Source: QHXM01 sp963697975 (lineage in GTDB: Bacteria > Acidobacteriota > Blastocatellia > Pyrinomonadales > Pyrinomonadaceae). From it: a stretch of DNA of 64,000 nucleotides. Shown here piece by piece: positions 1 to 9,657 of this stretch. The DNA is taken from positions 2,356,001-2,420,000 of the forward strand of contig OY969111.1 in the NCBI GenBank assembly GCA_963697975.1, written 5' to 3'. The position numbers were made by a program, and so were the translations under genes. How positions within the stretch are numbered: position 1 is the first letter of the stretch; each line of letters starts with the position of its first letter. The notes beneath the pieces were generated by a model that saw only the letters and a list, made by a program, of their open reading frames with translations, did no database searches and was not told the DNA's origin.

Positions 1-1
1 G

Positions 2-298
2 CTGCCGAAGCAGTCGCCGGTTACTGTGCAGCAGGGCGACGTGCTGCTCGCGGTGATTCACGGCTATCAAAAGGAAGGCTGGCGCAATCCTCTCTCGGCG
101 CAGACCTACCTGCTCAGGAACGCCGTCGGCGACGAGATGGAGGCTCGGCAGGCCAGGGAGATAATGCGCACGGCGGTACACAAAGGAAACCTGCCTTCGC
201 TACGTGGCGATGTGATACGAGAAAGACTCACCGGACAAAACGGATTTATCTACTGGACCGGCTCAAAGTACGCATGGGCTGAACAGGATAATCACTAA
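2..298 (+). CDS. Partial hypothetical protein, cut by left edge
   Basis: The frame is open from the first bases of the window to a TAA at 296-298, so the real start may lie outside; an internal GTG at 26 is the first start-like codon visible. The visible part is about 98 residues, soluble and mixed-charge, with no signal peptide or membrane segment. The middle part (AREIMRTAVHKGNLPSLRGD) reads like a helical segment and the end holds several aromatic residues. I do not recognise the family. Real coding is supported by the open frame and GC-rich third positions, but not by homology. Confidence 0.45.
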   Translation: MPKQSPVTVQQGDVLLAVIHGYQKEGWRNPLSAQTYLLRNAVGDEMEARQAREIMRTAVHKGNLPSLRGDVIRERLTGQNGFIYWTGSKYAWAEQDNH

Positions 299-678
299 AG
301 CAAATCATTCTGTCGAATCATGCTTTGCAGGGGCAGCGCCTCTTGTCTTTCGGCGTTTCGCGCATTGCAGCAAGGGCGCGGCGCTTACTAATCATAGAGG
401 CTGCTCAAGAGAGATGTCGGATTGTGCGGAGACTTGAGCGCACTGCTCGCACGAAAACATTTTTCGTTGACATCTCTACTGCTCAGTCATATGCTTAGCC
501 CGCCTTATAGTTCAGACATTTTCTTTGCTTTGAAACAGAGGCTTTCCACACACCCGCTCGCAAACAGCATGGCGCACAGTTAAGTATCACCGGACAAATG
601 GGGACGCACAGGGGACGATAGTCTTTTGATAAACCTGTAGCGATTGTTGTACCTGCCTACTTATGAGGAGAAGGAAAA
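299..678. other. Intergenic leader region before the oxidase gene
   Basis: About 380 bases without a convincing gene. It contains a good sigma70-type promoter (467-495) reading toward the large oxidase gene, which leaves an untranslated leader of roughly 175 bases. I see no riboswitch-like fold or repeat in it that I can name. Confidence 0.5.
467..495 (+). promoter_or_regulatory. Predicted sigma70 promoter for the multicopper oxidase
   Basis: TTGACA at 467-472 and TATGCT at 490-495 are separated by exactly 17 bases. The -35 box is a perfect consensus match and the -10 box matches four of six positions. No start codon of a convincing gene lies between it and 679. Confidence 0.5.
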
Positions 679-3600
679 ATGCTAAGCCACCGAAGAACCC
701 TCGCTAACCTCACAAGCAGCACCGTCTTAGCGCTTATCTTATTGTTGACCGCAGACCCCTCAAGCGCTCAAACCACGCCCGCACTTTCGGAAGCAACGCC
801 CACTGTAGCCACAGCGGCCACGCCAAATCCCCCGGCGGCGGCCTCTAATTCGACAAGCGTGCCAGCCGCCAGCCAGAGCGCTGAAGCCAGCCCGGTGACG
901 ACCGCAGTTTCAACGCCAGAAGTTTCCCCGGCAGGGTCTTCTCCGGCAGCAACTTCTCCGGCAGCAGGCGCCAGCCACGCCACGCAGGCAGGTCCATTTC
1001 AATGCAAACGAAATATCAATGCCAGCGTGGTGGCTTTCTCCCAGCCTTACATGTTGAATCGGCTTGGAGCCGCCATGCCCAACGCACAGATTTTTGCGCT
1101 GGAAAATGATGTGGACATGAAGCAGCTTCAGCTCAAAGGTTATAAGCGAGCGCGCCCGATTGTATTGCGCGCAAATGTGGGCGACTGTTTGCAAATCACC
1201 CTGAAGAACGCCATCTACCAGTATCCGGCGCTGCCCACGCAGGGAGGCAGGAATAGCGCCTTCCCCATTCTCGGCACGCCTCAAATGTCCGTGCATGTGC
1301 AGGGCATGAATCTGGTTGATTCGATAGCCAGCGACGGCTCTTTCGTGGGAAAGAACGCTACCAGCCTCGCCAACAGCCCGCAATGCGGAACTCCCGGCAA
1401 CCTGACTCCCTGCGTCAATACTCCGGGTCAGACGCCGCCAACTCCCGTCACAGCCGGAGAGAGCAAAACTTATAAACTCTATGCTCAGCAGGAAGGCTCT
1501 TTCCTGCTCTACAGTTTGGGAGACGCCAACACCACAGGTCAGGCGATTGACTACCTGATGATCGGGCAAATCGCGGCAGGTCTAATCGGCGCGGTTAATG
1601 TTCAACCCGAAGGAGCCGAATGGTATCGCAGCCAGGTGACGGCCAACGATCTGAAACTCGCTACTTTCAACGCCAGGCGTTTGCCCGACGGCGCAAAGCT
1701 CGACTGCCCTTCGACGGAGATTGTTCCGGCTCAATGCAAATTGACTATCGAAGCAGGCGTGGTGGTGACGACCGCGACGGTGAAGAAGATGGCGGATGGT
1801 TACCTGTATTCAATGGACAATCATCCGATCATCAATTACGACGCCGTCTATCCTGACGGCTCGACGCGTGTAGACGGCACAAAGATTCCTTCAAAGACTC
1901 CCATTCTGAAGATGCTCGATGCCGACAACAATCTGGTTTCGAGCGACCTGACGGCTCTGATTACCGGCCCGTATCACGGGAGATTTCCCGGCACGACGGG
2001 CGTAGATAAGCCTGAGCCGCCGTGCAGTCTGGCCAATGTTCCGGGTAACACGGTCAAAGTGGATCCGCTTTTTTGCGCCAATCCTACTTTGCCGGACAGG
2101 AAACAGCCTTACCGCGAAGTCACGGTGGTGTATCACGAAGTCAGCAACGCCGCTCAGGCTTTCTCTGTCTTTGAAACCGACAGCCCGCTGGCAGCGACTT
2201 CACAGGCCGGGATGGATGCTTTCGCCATCAATTACGGCACAGGCGGAATCGGAGCGGAAATTTATGCCAACCGCATCGGCGTCGGCCCGATGGCAAATTG
2301 CGTTGATTGCAAATATGAAGAGTTCTTCCTGAGTTCATGGACGGTCGGCGACCCGGCGATGATTGTTGACGTGCCAGCCAACGCAACGCTGCCCCCACCG
2401 CCTCAACCCTGCAATCCGCAATCTATTGCGAATGGCACTTGCAAATCCACTCCCGCGCCGATGGACCCGCCAAAGGGACCAAAGGCAACGATGGTTTACT
2501 ACCCCGACGACCCGTCCAATATCTATCACAGCTATTTGAACGATCACGTTAAGTTCAGAATCCTGCATGGCGGCAACGGCGTGACGCATGTGCATCACCA
2601 GCACGCAGAGCAATGGCTGCAATCGCCCAATAGCGACAAGTCCACTTATCTGGACAGCCAGATTATCAGTCCGGGCGCGAGCTATAGCCTTGAGATGGTC
2701 TATGACGGCAGCGGCAATCTGAACAAGACGGTTGGAGATTCTCTCTTCCACTGCCATTTCTACCCGCACTTCGCGGCTGGCATGTGGGGCGGATGGCGCG
2801 TCCATGATGTCTTCGAGGCGGGGACGATTCTGGAAAACGGCAAGGTCAGCCAGACGGGTTGGAATCGCGCCCTGCCCGACGGGGAGATTGCGAGCGGCGT
2901 GCCGATTCCGGCGCTTGTTCCCCTGCCGACATTGCCAATGGCTCCCGTTCCGGCCAGAGTAAAAATCTGTCAGGTGGATTCCACTTACGACCCCTCCAAG
3001 ATGATCGGCTCCGATTGCCCGCCGCTGACGGGAGGCGCTATGCCCATCGGTTATGCGGCGGTAGTGAACAAGGATGACCTGAACAACGGAATGTATCCCG
3101 GCTATCCTTTCTTCATTCCAGCCGTTGCCGGAACACGTGCGCCGCACCCGCCTATGGACTTTGCCCAGGAGACGGACGCCAACGGCAAGCTCCAGTCTCT
3201 CGATGGCGGATTGCCGCGCCACCTCGTGATCGGCGGCACGGTCATCAACCAGAAGCAGACCAAGTACGATTGGAGCAAAGATTTTTATATCAATTGCAGT
3301 GAAGGTCAGAACAACACATACATAGACGCTTGCAAGAATCAACAGAATCAAAAGCTGGGATACCTGAATGCGGTTCAACTGCCTGAAGCGGGCACGACCG
3401 TCGAACAGGCCGCGATGAAATTCAACTCGACGCGCAATCAACCCAGCTTCACGCCTTCCGGCCTGCCGGGTTTCTTCTTAACCAACGGGCTACCGCGAAA
3501 GCCCTCTGCCGGTTATCAGGCACAGAACCAGTACGGCTCACAACTAGGCGCGCCTTTCGCAGACCCCGGCATTGATCTGAAAGGTAATGCGGCGGGCGGC

Positions 3601-6579
3601 AAACTGCCGCGACGTTACAAGGCGGCGGTCTTCCAACTGGATGTCTCGTTGAACAAACAGGGCTGGCATTATCCGCAGCAGCGCATCCTCACGCTGTGGG
3701 AAGATGTTATTCCGACGAGCAACTTCGTCTATCCGCCCTCTAATCCGAGCGCGCCCAAGCGTGCGCCTGAGCCTCTTTTCTTCCGCGCCAACTCCGGCGA
3801 GGTGATAGAAGTCTGGCATACCAACCTTGTGCCCAACTACTACGTGGTGGATGATTTTCAAGTGCGGACGCCGACAGATATTCTAGGCCAGCACATTCAC
3901 CTCGTGAAGTTCGACGTGCAAGCCTCCGACGGTGCGGCCAACGGATACAATTACGAGGACGGCACATTCAGCCCATCCGAGGTTCAGGAAATTGTTCACG
4001 CGATCAATAACACAGGTGGAACGTGGAATGGACAACCAAATGCGGGACTAACACTCAAGCCTCCACCCTCCGGCATCGTTGATTGCTTGAGGCCTGAGAA
4101 TAAGGCGCGATGCCAGCGCTGGGCGGGCGCGCAAACGACCGTGCAGCGTTGGTACGCCGACCCTGTGCTGGACGATAGCGGAAAAGACAGGACATTAGGA
4201 ACCGTCTTCACGCACGATCACTACGGCCCATCCACACACCAGCAAGCCGGACTCTATGCAGGCTTACTGGTCGAGCCTGCGGGCGCAAGATGGCGCAATT
4301 CCGAAACCGGAAAGATCATGGGCGGGGCGGGCGTTGCACCCGTGCGTCCAGATGGTGGTCCGACGAGTTGGAAGGCGGACATCCTCGCGGGCAATCAGGA
4401 CGCAGACAGTTTCCGCGAGTTCGCTCTGGAGTTTCAGGACTTTCAACTGGCCTACAGTAGATACGTGCCTGACGCTACGCCTTTTCCTGCCGGTCAGGTT
4501 CCTGATAAGTGTCAGAACTCTGATCCTGTTCCCAGCCCCAACCCTGAATGCGGTTACAGAAGAATGAATTCGGCCAATCGTGTCAATCCCCCCGGCACTC
4601 CGGCACTGGTGAGCAGCGGCCAGACCATCGGCACGTTCTCGGTCAACTACCGCAATGAGCCTGTGCCCTGGCGCGTCGGCCAATTCGGAGACCTCTCGGA
4701 ATCCTTCAACTCAACCTATCCTCAGGCTGCACCTAACCGCGACCCGACGACGCCTTTAATGCGCTCTTACCAGAACGACCGCGTTGAGGTACGCACGCTG
4801 GTAGGCGCTCATCAGTTGGCGCACTTCTTCAACCTGCGCGGGATGCATTGGCTTTGGGAAGCTGATTGGGGTGATTCCGGCTACCGCAGCAGTATGGGGA
4901 TGGGATTGTCCGAGCACACCGAGATGAAGTTCAAAGCGCCGTACTCTTCCGCTCAGACGATCAACCCCTGCCGCCCCGACGGTACGACTGGCCCGTGCAG
5001 CTTTACAGATTACCTGTACGTTGCCAGTTCCGGCGATAACGGGATTACCAACGGGATGTGGGGACTCTTCCGCGCCTACAGCCCGAACGCCGTAGCGAAG
5101 AACTTGCAGCCGCTGCCGAACAACCCGGTCGCCTCCACCAGCCCGACGGACTACGCGACCTGCCCCGCGAACCTTCCGCCGTCGAAGATTAAGAATTTCG
5201 ATATCACGGCGATAGATGTCCAAAACGGTCTCTCCGAAGGAGCCATCATCCTTAACAATCGCGGGCAGGGCAGCGGCCCCGATAATAAGATCACGACTCC
5301 TCTGGGGTTGATGTATGTCTTTACCGCCGACCTTGAGGGCGGGAAACTCAAAGAAGGCGTGCCGCGTGAGCCGCTCATTTTGCGCGCCGCTGCCGGGGAT
5401 TGCATCAACGTCACCTTGCGGAATGGAATCAGTTCATCCGCTCAGGTGTTGCAACAGTCCTACGGGTTTCAACCTCCCTTCGGTCAATTTCAGACTAAGC
5501 CATCAAAGGAAGTTGGCCTGCACCCGCAACTGCTCTCCTATGATGCCACCACCAGCAACGGCATCAACATCGGCTACAACACCAAGAATCAGGTAGCAAA
5601 AATTGGTGGTGCGCCTGCTCAATACCAGTGGTACGCCGGGAAGATTGAGCGAGATCAAACCGGAACCCTGAAGCATACGCCCGTCGAGTTCGGCTCGCTC
5701 AACCTGATTCCCTCCGACCCACTGTTGCAGCACATCAACGGCCTGTACGGCGCGATGGTGATTGAGCCGGAGGGGGCAGATGACACCATGATTACCTGTG
5801 ATGGAAAGGATGCGTACGGGAATCCTATTCGGGTGAGTTGCGGGCCGCTCGTAGACACGACGACGGTTCTTTCACGCGCGTCGGCTAACGTCACCGTGCC
5901 CGGCGGTAAATCGTTTCGTGAGTTCGTGGTGATGATGACGGAAGACCTCAAAGTGGGCAACGCCGGTTCACAGTCCACGATCAGCGCGGTCAATTACAGG
6001 ACCGAGCCGACCTATTATCGCTTCGGCAATCCGAACCCCGACACCTTTGCCGCAAATGGTGATAACAACTGCTCACTCTCGAACGGTCTGGTAGGCGCCG
6101 ACCCGCAGACCCCGATCTATACGGCGCGGCAGGGCGAGCATGTGCGCTTCCGTATGCTGCATCCTCCGGGAACGGGCATCGTGCAGGTCTTCAGCCTGCA
6201 TGGTCACGTCTGGCAGAGAAATCCTTACGCCGCTGGTTCGACACAGATAGGCGATAACAGGCTCTCGCAGTGGATGGGTTCTCTGGACAATCTCGGCTCG
6301 ACGGCTCATTACGATCTGGTCATTGACGAGGCCGGTGGCCCGGCGGGAGTTGCGGGCGATTATCTGTACAGCGCTTTCGTTCCCGCCAAGGCTGAGTACG
6401 GGTTGTGGGGCATCTTCAGAGTTCTGGACAAGAATGGAGTGGCAGTAACGCCCAGCCCATCCGTGTGCGTCCCGGCAACAACGCAGCCCGCGCTCGTCAC
6501 GCCAGCTCCAGTGCCCGGAAAAGATCGCCTCGACAGGTTCAGGATTAAACCGGCAACCGTAGACACTAAACCGCAGTAG
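679..6579 (+). CDS. Giant secreted multicopper oxidase-like protein
   Basis: Predicted exported protein of 1966 residues made of repeated cupredoxin-like domains. The start follows a strong Shine-Dalgarno (GAGGAGAAGG). Residues 1-31 are a signal peptide ending in SSAQ; residues 32-105 are a Pro/Ala/Ser/Thr-rich linker. Copper-ligand-like clusters are visible: H637/H639/H640/H642, the H691-C692-H693 then H697 and M motif of a type 1/trinuclear site, H1072/H1074, H1179/H1181, H1378/H1382/H1390 and H1841/H1843. The first domain looks degenerate, with MSVHVQGM where HxHG is usual. Length and multi-domain layout recall the large Mn(II)-oxidising multicopper oxidases (MnxG/MofA type), but the substrate cannot be read from sequence. 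It is followed by a Gly/Lys-rich peptide gene and a large unknown protein on the same strand. Confidence 0.85.
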   Translation: MLSHRRTLANLTSSTVLALILLLTADPSSAQTTPALSEATPTVATAATPNPPAAASNSTSVPAASQSAEASPVTTAVSTPEVSPAGSSPAATSPAAGASHATQAGPFQCKRNINASVVAFSQPYMLNRLGAAMPNAQIFALENDVDMKQLQLKGYKRARPIVLRANVGDCLQITLKNAIYQYPALPTQGGRNSAFPILGTPQMSVHVQGMNLVDSIASDGSFVGKNATSLANSPQCGTPGNLTPCVNTPGQTPPTPVTAGESKTYKLYAQQEGSFLLYSLGDANTTGQAIDYLMIGQIAAGLIGAVNVQPEGAEWYRSQVTANDLKLATFNARRLPDGAKLDCPSTEIVPAQCKLTIEAGVVVTTATVKKMADGYLYSMDNHPIINYDAVYPDGSTRVDGTKIPSKTPILKMLDADNNLVSSDLTALITGPYHGRFPGTTGVDKPEPPCSLANVPGNTVKVDPLFCANPTLPDRKQPYREVTVVYHEVSNAAQAFSVFETDSPLAATSQAGMDAFAINYGTGGIGAEIYANRIGVGPMANCVDCKYEEFFLSSWTVGDPAMIVDVPANATLPPPPQPCNPQSIANGTCKSTPAPMDPPKGPKATMVYYPDDPSNIYHSYLNDHVKFRILHGGNGVTHVHHQHAEQWLQSPNSDKSTYLDSQIISPGASYSLEMVYDGSGNLNKTVGDSLFHCHFYPHFAAGMWGGWRVHDVFEAGTILENGKVSQTGWNRALPDGEIASGVPIPALVPLPTLPMAPVPARVKICQVDSTYDPSKMIGSDCPPLTGGAMPIGYAAVVNKDDLNNGMYPGYPFFIPAVAGTRAPHPPMDFAQETDANGKLQSLDGGLPRHLVIGGTVINQKQTKYDWSKDFYINCSEGQNNTYIDACKNQQNQKLGYLNAVQLPEAGTTVEQAAMKFNSTRNQPSFTPSGLPGFFLTNGLPRKPSAGYQAQNQYGSQLGAPFADPGIDLKGNAAGGKLPRRYKAAVFQLDVSLNKQGWHYPQQRILTLWEDVIPTSNFVYPPSNPSAPKRAPEPLFFRANSGEVIEVWHTNLVPNYYVVDDFQVRTPTDILGQHIHLVKFDVQASDGAANGYNYEDGTFSPSEVQEIVHAINNTGGTWNGQPNAGLTLKPPPSGIVDCLRPENKARCQRWAGAQTTVQRWYADPVLDDSGKDRTLGTVFTHDHYGPSTHQQAGLYAGLLVEPAGARWRNSETGKIMGGAGVAPVRPDGGPTSWKADILAGNQDADSFREFALEFQDFQLAYSRYVPDATPFPAGQVPDKCQNSDPVPSPNPECGYRRMNSANRVNPPGTPALVSSGQTIGTFSVNYRNEPVPWRVGQFGDLSESFNSTYPQAAPNRDPTTPLMRSYQNDRVEVRTLVGAHQLAHFFNLRGMHWLWEADWGDSGYRSSMGMGLSEHTEMKFKAPYSSAQTINPCRPDGTTGPCSFTDYLYVASSGDNGITNGMWGLFRAYSPNAVAKNLQPLPNNPVASTSPTDYATCPANLPPSKIKNFDITAIDVQNGLSEGAIILNNRGQGSGPDNKITTPLGLMYVFTADLEGGKLKEGVPREPLILRAAAGDCINVTLRNGISSSAQVLQQSYGFQPPFGQFQTKPSKEVGLHPQLLSYDATTSNGINIGYNTKNQVAKIGGAPAQYQWYAGKIERDQTGTLKHTPVEFGSLNLIPSDPLLQHINGLYGAMVIEPEGADDTMITCDGKDAYGNPIRVSCGPLVDTTTVLSRASANVTVPGGKSFREFVVMMTEDLKVGNAGSQSTISAVNYRTEPTYYRFGNPNPDTFAANGDNNCSLSNGLVGADPQTPIYTARQGEHVRFRMLHPPGTGIVQVFSLHGHVWQRNPYAAGSTQIGDNRLSQWMGSLDNLGSTAHYDLVIDEAGGPAGVAGDYLYSAFVPAKAEYGLWGIFRVLDKNGVAVTPSPSVCVPATTQPALVTPAPVPGKDRLDRFRIKPATVDTKPQ

Positions 6580-6599
6580 AGCGCGGTTGAACGTAAATC

Positions 6600-6628
6600 G
6601 CCGGAGAAGGAACGCAATCTTCTCCGGC
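6600..6628 (+). other. Hairpin between oxidase and peptide genes
   Basis: A perfect 10-base stem (GCCGGAGAAG at 6600-6609 with CTTCTCCGGC at 6619-6628) and a 9-base loop lies just after the oxidase stop. There is no T-run after it, so it is a weak terminator candidate; it could be an mRNA-processing or stability element that sets the peptide:oxidase ratio. Confidence 0.5.
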
Positions 6629-6708
6629 AAGATTCGCGCGGAGGTGCGGAATATTTTATGGCCCAACGATTCTCGGAAATTCAATTTTCAATCTAAGGAG
6701 ACATAGCG

Positions 6709-6948
6709 ATGGGTGGAAAGAAAAAGGGTGGTGGTGACGATGACGGCCCGGATGTGGTCACGATCATTCTGGAGAGATCATGCGCCCAGCAACTGGCCAT
6801 TGCGCTCGCTCTGGCGCTCGGCGGCGTCAGCCCAATCAGCCCCAAAAAAGGCAAGGGTGGCAAGGGCGGTAAGGGAGGCAAGGGCGACGAAGGTTCTACA
6901 GACATGGATACGGGCGGTGGTGGCGGCGCTAAAGAAGGTGGTAAGTAG
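6709..6948 (+). CDS. Small Gly/Lys-rich peptide, family unknown
   Basis: A 79-residue protein with a strong, well-spaced Shine-Dalgarno (AAGGAG at 6694-6699, 9 bases before ATG). It has three parts: a charged N-terminus (GGKKKGGGDDDG), a short amphipathic or hydrophobic segment (residues 20-40, ending LALALGG and holding one Cys), and a low-complexity C-terminus built of KGG repeats, an acidic patch and a poly-Gly stretch. The helix ending in a double glycine resembles double-Gly leader peptides of secreted or modified peptides, but there is no C39 peptidase or ABC exporter nearby. It sits between the oxidase and the kinase-like gene. It may be a substrate, cofactor or surface partner of one of them; this is inference. 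An overlapping frame (6713-6988) lacks any such ribosome site and is rejected. Confidence 0.65.
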   Translation: MGGKKKGGGDDDGPDVVTIILERSCAQQLAIALALALGGVSPISPKKGKGGKGGKGGKGDEGSTDMDTGGGGGAKEGGK

Positions 6949-7175
6949 TCGGCACACCGTAACCATCTATGCTGTCGCAGCCAGGTAAGGCTGCCCGCTG
7001 ATTTCAAGCTCAATCTATAAGTGTGGCATCTCTATCAAAGGAGAGTCTGAATCCGCTCTCACTTTCGAGTTGCCGCGCTTTCAACCCCCTCTCTCGTGCG
7101 GCTCTTCTGTCTTTCGCTCAACCTCAACTTGTCTGACATCAACTCGACTTGAGGCGAAGAGATGACAAACCGGGT

Positions 7176-9305
7176 ATGAAACAATTAGACAGGCACGCCC
7201 AGACCTTTAAGCCCGACCGCTTGTTTAATACTCTGGCAACTGAATTCGACGACCCGCTCAGGGCTTACGACCTCTTCAATGCCTTCCTGCAATGCCCGTC
7301 CTATAGCCGCAGCTTGCTGCTCAAGCTGCTCGAAGTGGCAAGAGGTAATAGCGGCGACGCCTGGGAGATCAGGCGACTTGCCATCCTGATGTTGGAGCAT
7401 CAGGTCTTAAAAATCCCGCCGGAGAAGACAGATGAGTTCGACGTTCTCCTGACCGAGCTTAAACTCAAACCTGCCGCCGGGCTATCGCTGAAAGTCAATG
7501 AATCGGTCTTACTGGAAGGCTATTCGACTACAGCCCTGCGCGGTTTCATCCTGGAGTTTCGGCGCAAGCTTGAACGGCTCAAACGCATTCACGATCAAAT
7601 CAGCGGGAAAAGAATAACCCGTAGGGCGCTGCTCGATTTCATCACGCTCTCGCGCCGGGAGTGCAGGCTCTCGCTTGCCCGCTACTGTTTCCAACCCGAC
7701 GAGGTGGTTGAGCGAATATTCGAGCAGCTCAAGCTCTCCAAAGGAATCGTTGACCTCAACCCCTCTCAGCCTGCCTCTGTTGAAGAGGAAGACAAACACA
7801 CGGTAGCTCGTTTGCCTGAGTACGAGGCGCGCATCCTTGAGAGACTGCGCGAGACGCATCGCATCTACTGGGTCACAGGTGAAACCAGTTCTGAAATAAA
7901 CTCACTCATCGAATATCCCTTAACCACCGTCGTGCTGGTCGTCAAACCGCCCGGCAGCGACCTTGAGTTTGAACTGAAGCGTGCCGGTCGAAGCGGACGC
8001 TGCCCGCTCAAGGTCGTTCACCGGCGCGATGGCAAGATGGTTCCACCGTCTCATCGTCTTGACGGAGGCTCGACGCAATGGCTCCTGCGCTACGAGTCGC
8101 AATCGGTTTCGAGGCTGTCAGGTATTTACAGGTTGGTGCATGAAGAAGAAGCTCCCTTTTCCACCTTTCATTCGAGATCCTCAATCTACAACATTCCGGT
8201 AGATGAACGGGAAGAAAACGTTCTTAACTATTTCACGGACTCTCGCATTTTCGGACAGGGATTCAGCGAGATGCGCGCGGCCATGCAGGAATCCGTTGAC
8301 TCGTTTAATGACGAGCATGAATCGCCGTCCATGAATATCCCCGGCGATTTAGGTCTCACCATGCAGTTTCTCGGACACGTTTCGCCGACGCAAGCAATCA
8401 TCTCCGGCACGAGTTCATTCCGGCTCGACCGGCTGGCAGCTTATCTCTCCGACGATGGCCCGGAAACATATTTCGTCAAAGGCTTGCAGATCGAATACTC
8501 AAGCCACGATGCGAGGCTGCTGGCAGACGAAGTTCTGGATGAAGTCTTGAATGTCTACAGGCAGCCCGCTGTCAGGTATCGAAGCTACAGGCAATACGTG
8601 GAAGCGGCGTTCAACGTCATAGAGAACCGCGAGCGGGCAGACCATAACTTCGAGGCCGCGATGCAGCAGATTGGAAAGTTCTGGGGAACTTTACTGGCGG
8701 TGAGAGCCAGCACCAACGGCGAGTCTTTCGTTCCCAGAAATGTCGGCTTAAGGAGCGTCTGGGTTAAAGGGCAATGGCAGCTCAAGGTCATTTTCATGGA
8801 TCACGACAATCTCAACCTCGCCGGTTCGTCGGTTAAAAACTTTCAATCTCTCGGCGCGCATTCCTCAACAGCGCTGGACGAGTTGTATATCTGGGGTATC
8901 TACGATGGGGTGCGACACGTCACCGGCGCGGTGGATTGTCTCGAAATTATTTACCGCCCCCGGCAAGCGACCGTTCAGCAAGGCCGTGATTCATTTCGCA
9001 AAGCGCTGGCAGAGGCTTACCGAAAGACTCACCGTGAACTTTCAAGCAACGCGAAGCTCGGACAACTCTTTCATCCCTTATTCGTCGAACGAATCCGCGA
9101 TTGGGATACCGTCGTGAGGAGCTATCTGCAAATCAAAGACGACCCGTCCCGCCTCGCCGCGTGGAAGGACGAGATGACGGGGAAATTTACGCAACGCGGA
9201 TACAAGAAGAATCTGATTTTAGAGCACCTCATCGCCGCCGAAAGATATTCCCTGTTCCTTGAAAGATATTCATTTCTTTATCAGAACTTCGGAGAGGTAA
9301 TATAA
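7176..9305 (+). CDS. Large protein of unknown family with kinase-like motifs
   Basis: About 709 residues from the ATG at 7176; an in-frame TTG at 7149 would add nine residues, and neither has a strong ribosome site. It appears soluble and largely helical with no signal peptide. I do not recognise the family. The C-terminal half holds a pattern like kinase/phosphotransferase folds: FVPRNVGL (about residue 517), then a strand and FMDHDNLNL (about residues 540-548), comparable to the catalytic-loop Asn and the metal-binding Asp of aminoglycoside- or HopA1/LanM-like phosphotransferases. An upstream strand with FELKRAG (Lys at about 268) could be the nucleotide-binding Lys. This is a motif-level inference only. 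It follows the Gly/Lys-rich peptide gene and could act on it. Confidence 0.75.
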   Translation: MKQLDRHAQTFKPDRLFNTLATEFDDPLRAYDLFNAFLQCPSYSRSLLLKLLEVARGNSGDAWEIRRLAILMLEHQVLKIPPEKTDEFDVLLTELKLKPAAGLSLKVNESVLLEGYSTTALRGFILEFRRKLERLKRIHDQISGKRITRRALLDFITLSRRECRLSLARYCFQPDEVVERIFEQLKLSKGIVDLNPSQPASVEEEDKHTVARLPEYEARILERLRETHRIYWVTGETSSEINSLIEYPLTTVVLVVKPPGSDLEFELKRAGRSGRCPLKVVHRRDGKMVPPSHRLDGGSTQWLLRYESQSVSRLSGIYRLVHEEEAPFSTFHSRSSIYNIPVDEREENVLNYFTDSRIFGQGFSEMRAAMQESVDSFNDEHESPSMNIPGDLGLTMQFLGHVSPTQAIISGTSSFRLDRLAAYLSDDGPETYFVKGLQIEYSSHDARLLADEVLDEVLNVYRQPAVRYRSYRQYVEAAFNVIENRERADHNFEAAMQQIGKFWGTLLAVRASTNGESFVPRNVGLRSVWVKGQWQLKVIFMDHDNLNLAGSSVKNFQSLGAHSSTALDELYIWGIYDGVRHVTGAVDCLEIIYRPRQATVQQGRDSFRKALAEAYRKTHRELSSNAKLGQLFHPLFVERIRDWDTVVRSYLQIKDDPSRLAAWKDEMTGKFTQRGYKKNLILEHLIAAERYSLFLERYSFLYQNFGEVI

Positions 9306-9366
9306 TATTTACTCACAATTCTGAGCGCCGTCATACGGTGAAGACGAACAAGAAAGGCGGCAAGAA

Positions 9367-9657
9367 ATGAGCAGCCACATAGAATCGCGCATTAAGACAG
9401 TGGAAGAAGCAATGCAGGCCCTCACGCAGTTAGCGATCAGCGCCTCTGAACGCATGGATACGCACGAGTCCTGGATTAACGAACTCGCCGCAGAACAAGT
9501 TAAGCTCGCCGCAGAGCAGGCCAGGCTCGCACGAGCGCAAGCCAATCTGTCAGAGGCTCAAGCACGCACGGAGGCTGTCATGGCAGAGACGGGCGAACGG
9601 CTTAATGCTCTGATTGATGTTGTTGAAAGGTTTATCTCTGGACAGAGCGGGAAGTAG
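9367..9657 (+). CDS. Small coiled-coil protein
   Basis: A 96-residue protein that is almost entirely a predicted coiled coil. Residues 5-90 show Ala/Leu/Glu/Gln heptads, including the internal repeat LAAEQVKLAAEQARLARAQ (about residues 38-56). There is no signal peptide or membrane segment. A Shine-Dalgarno-like AAAGGCGG precedes the ATG. It lies 61 bases after the kinase-like gene and 70 bases before the TIR-like gene, so it could be cotranscribed with either. Function is unknown; it is probably an oligomerisation or adaptor protein. The end of a short KKGGKK-coding stretch overlaps its start codon (see findings). Confidence 0.6.
   Translation: MSSHIESRIKTVEEAMQALTQLAISASERMDTHESWINELAAEQVKLAAEQARLARAQANLSEAQARTEAVMAETGERLNALIDVVERFISGQSGK

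Noticed and set aside
2335..3441. Long antisense frame inside the oxidase gene
   Set aside because: It lies entirely within the supported oxidase gene, has no ribosome site and no recognisable domain.
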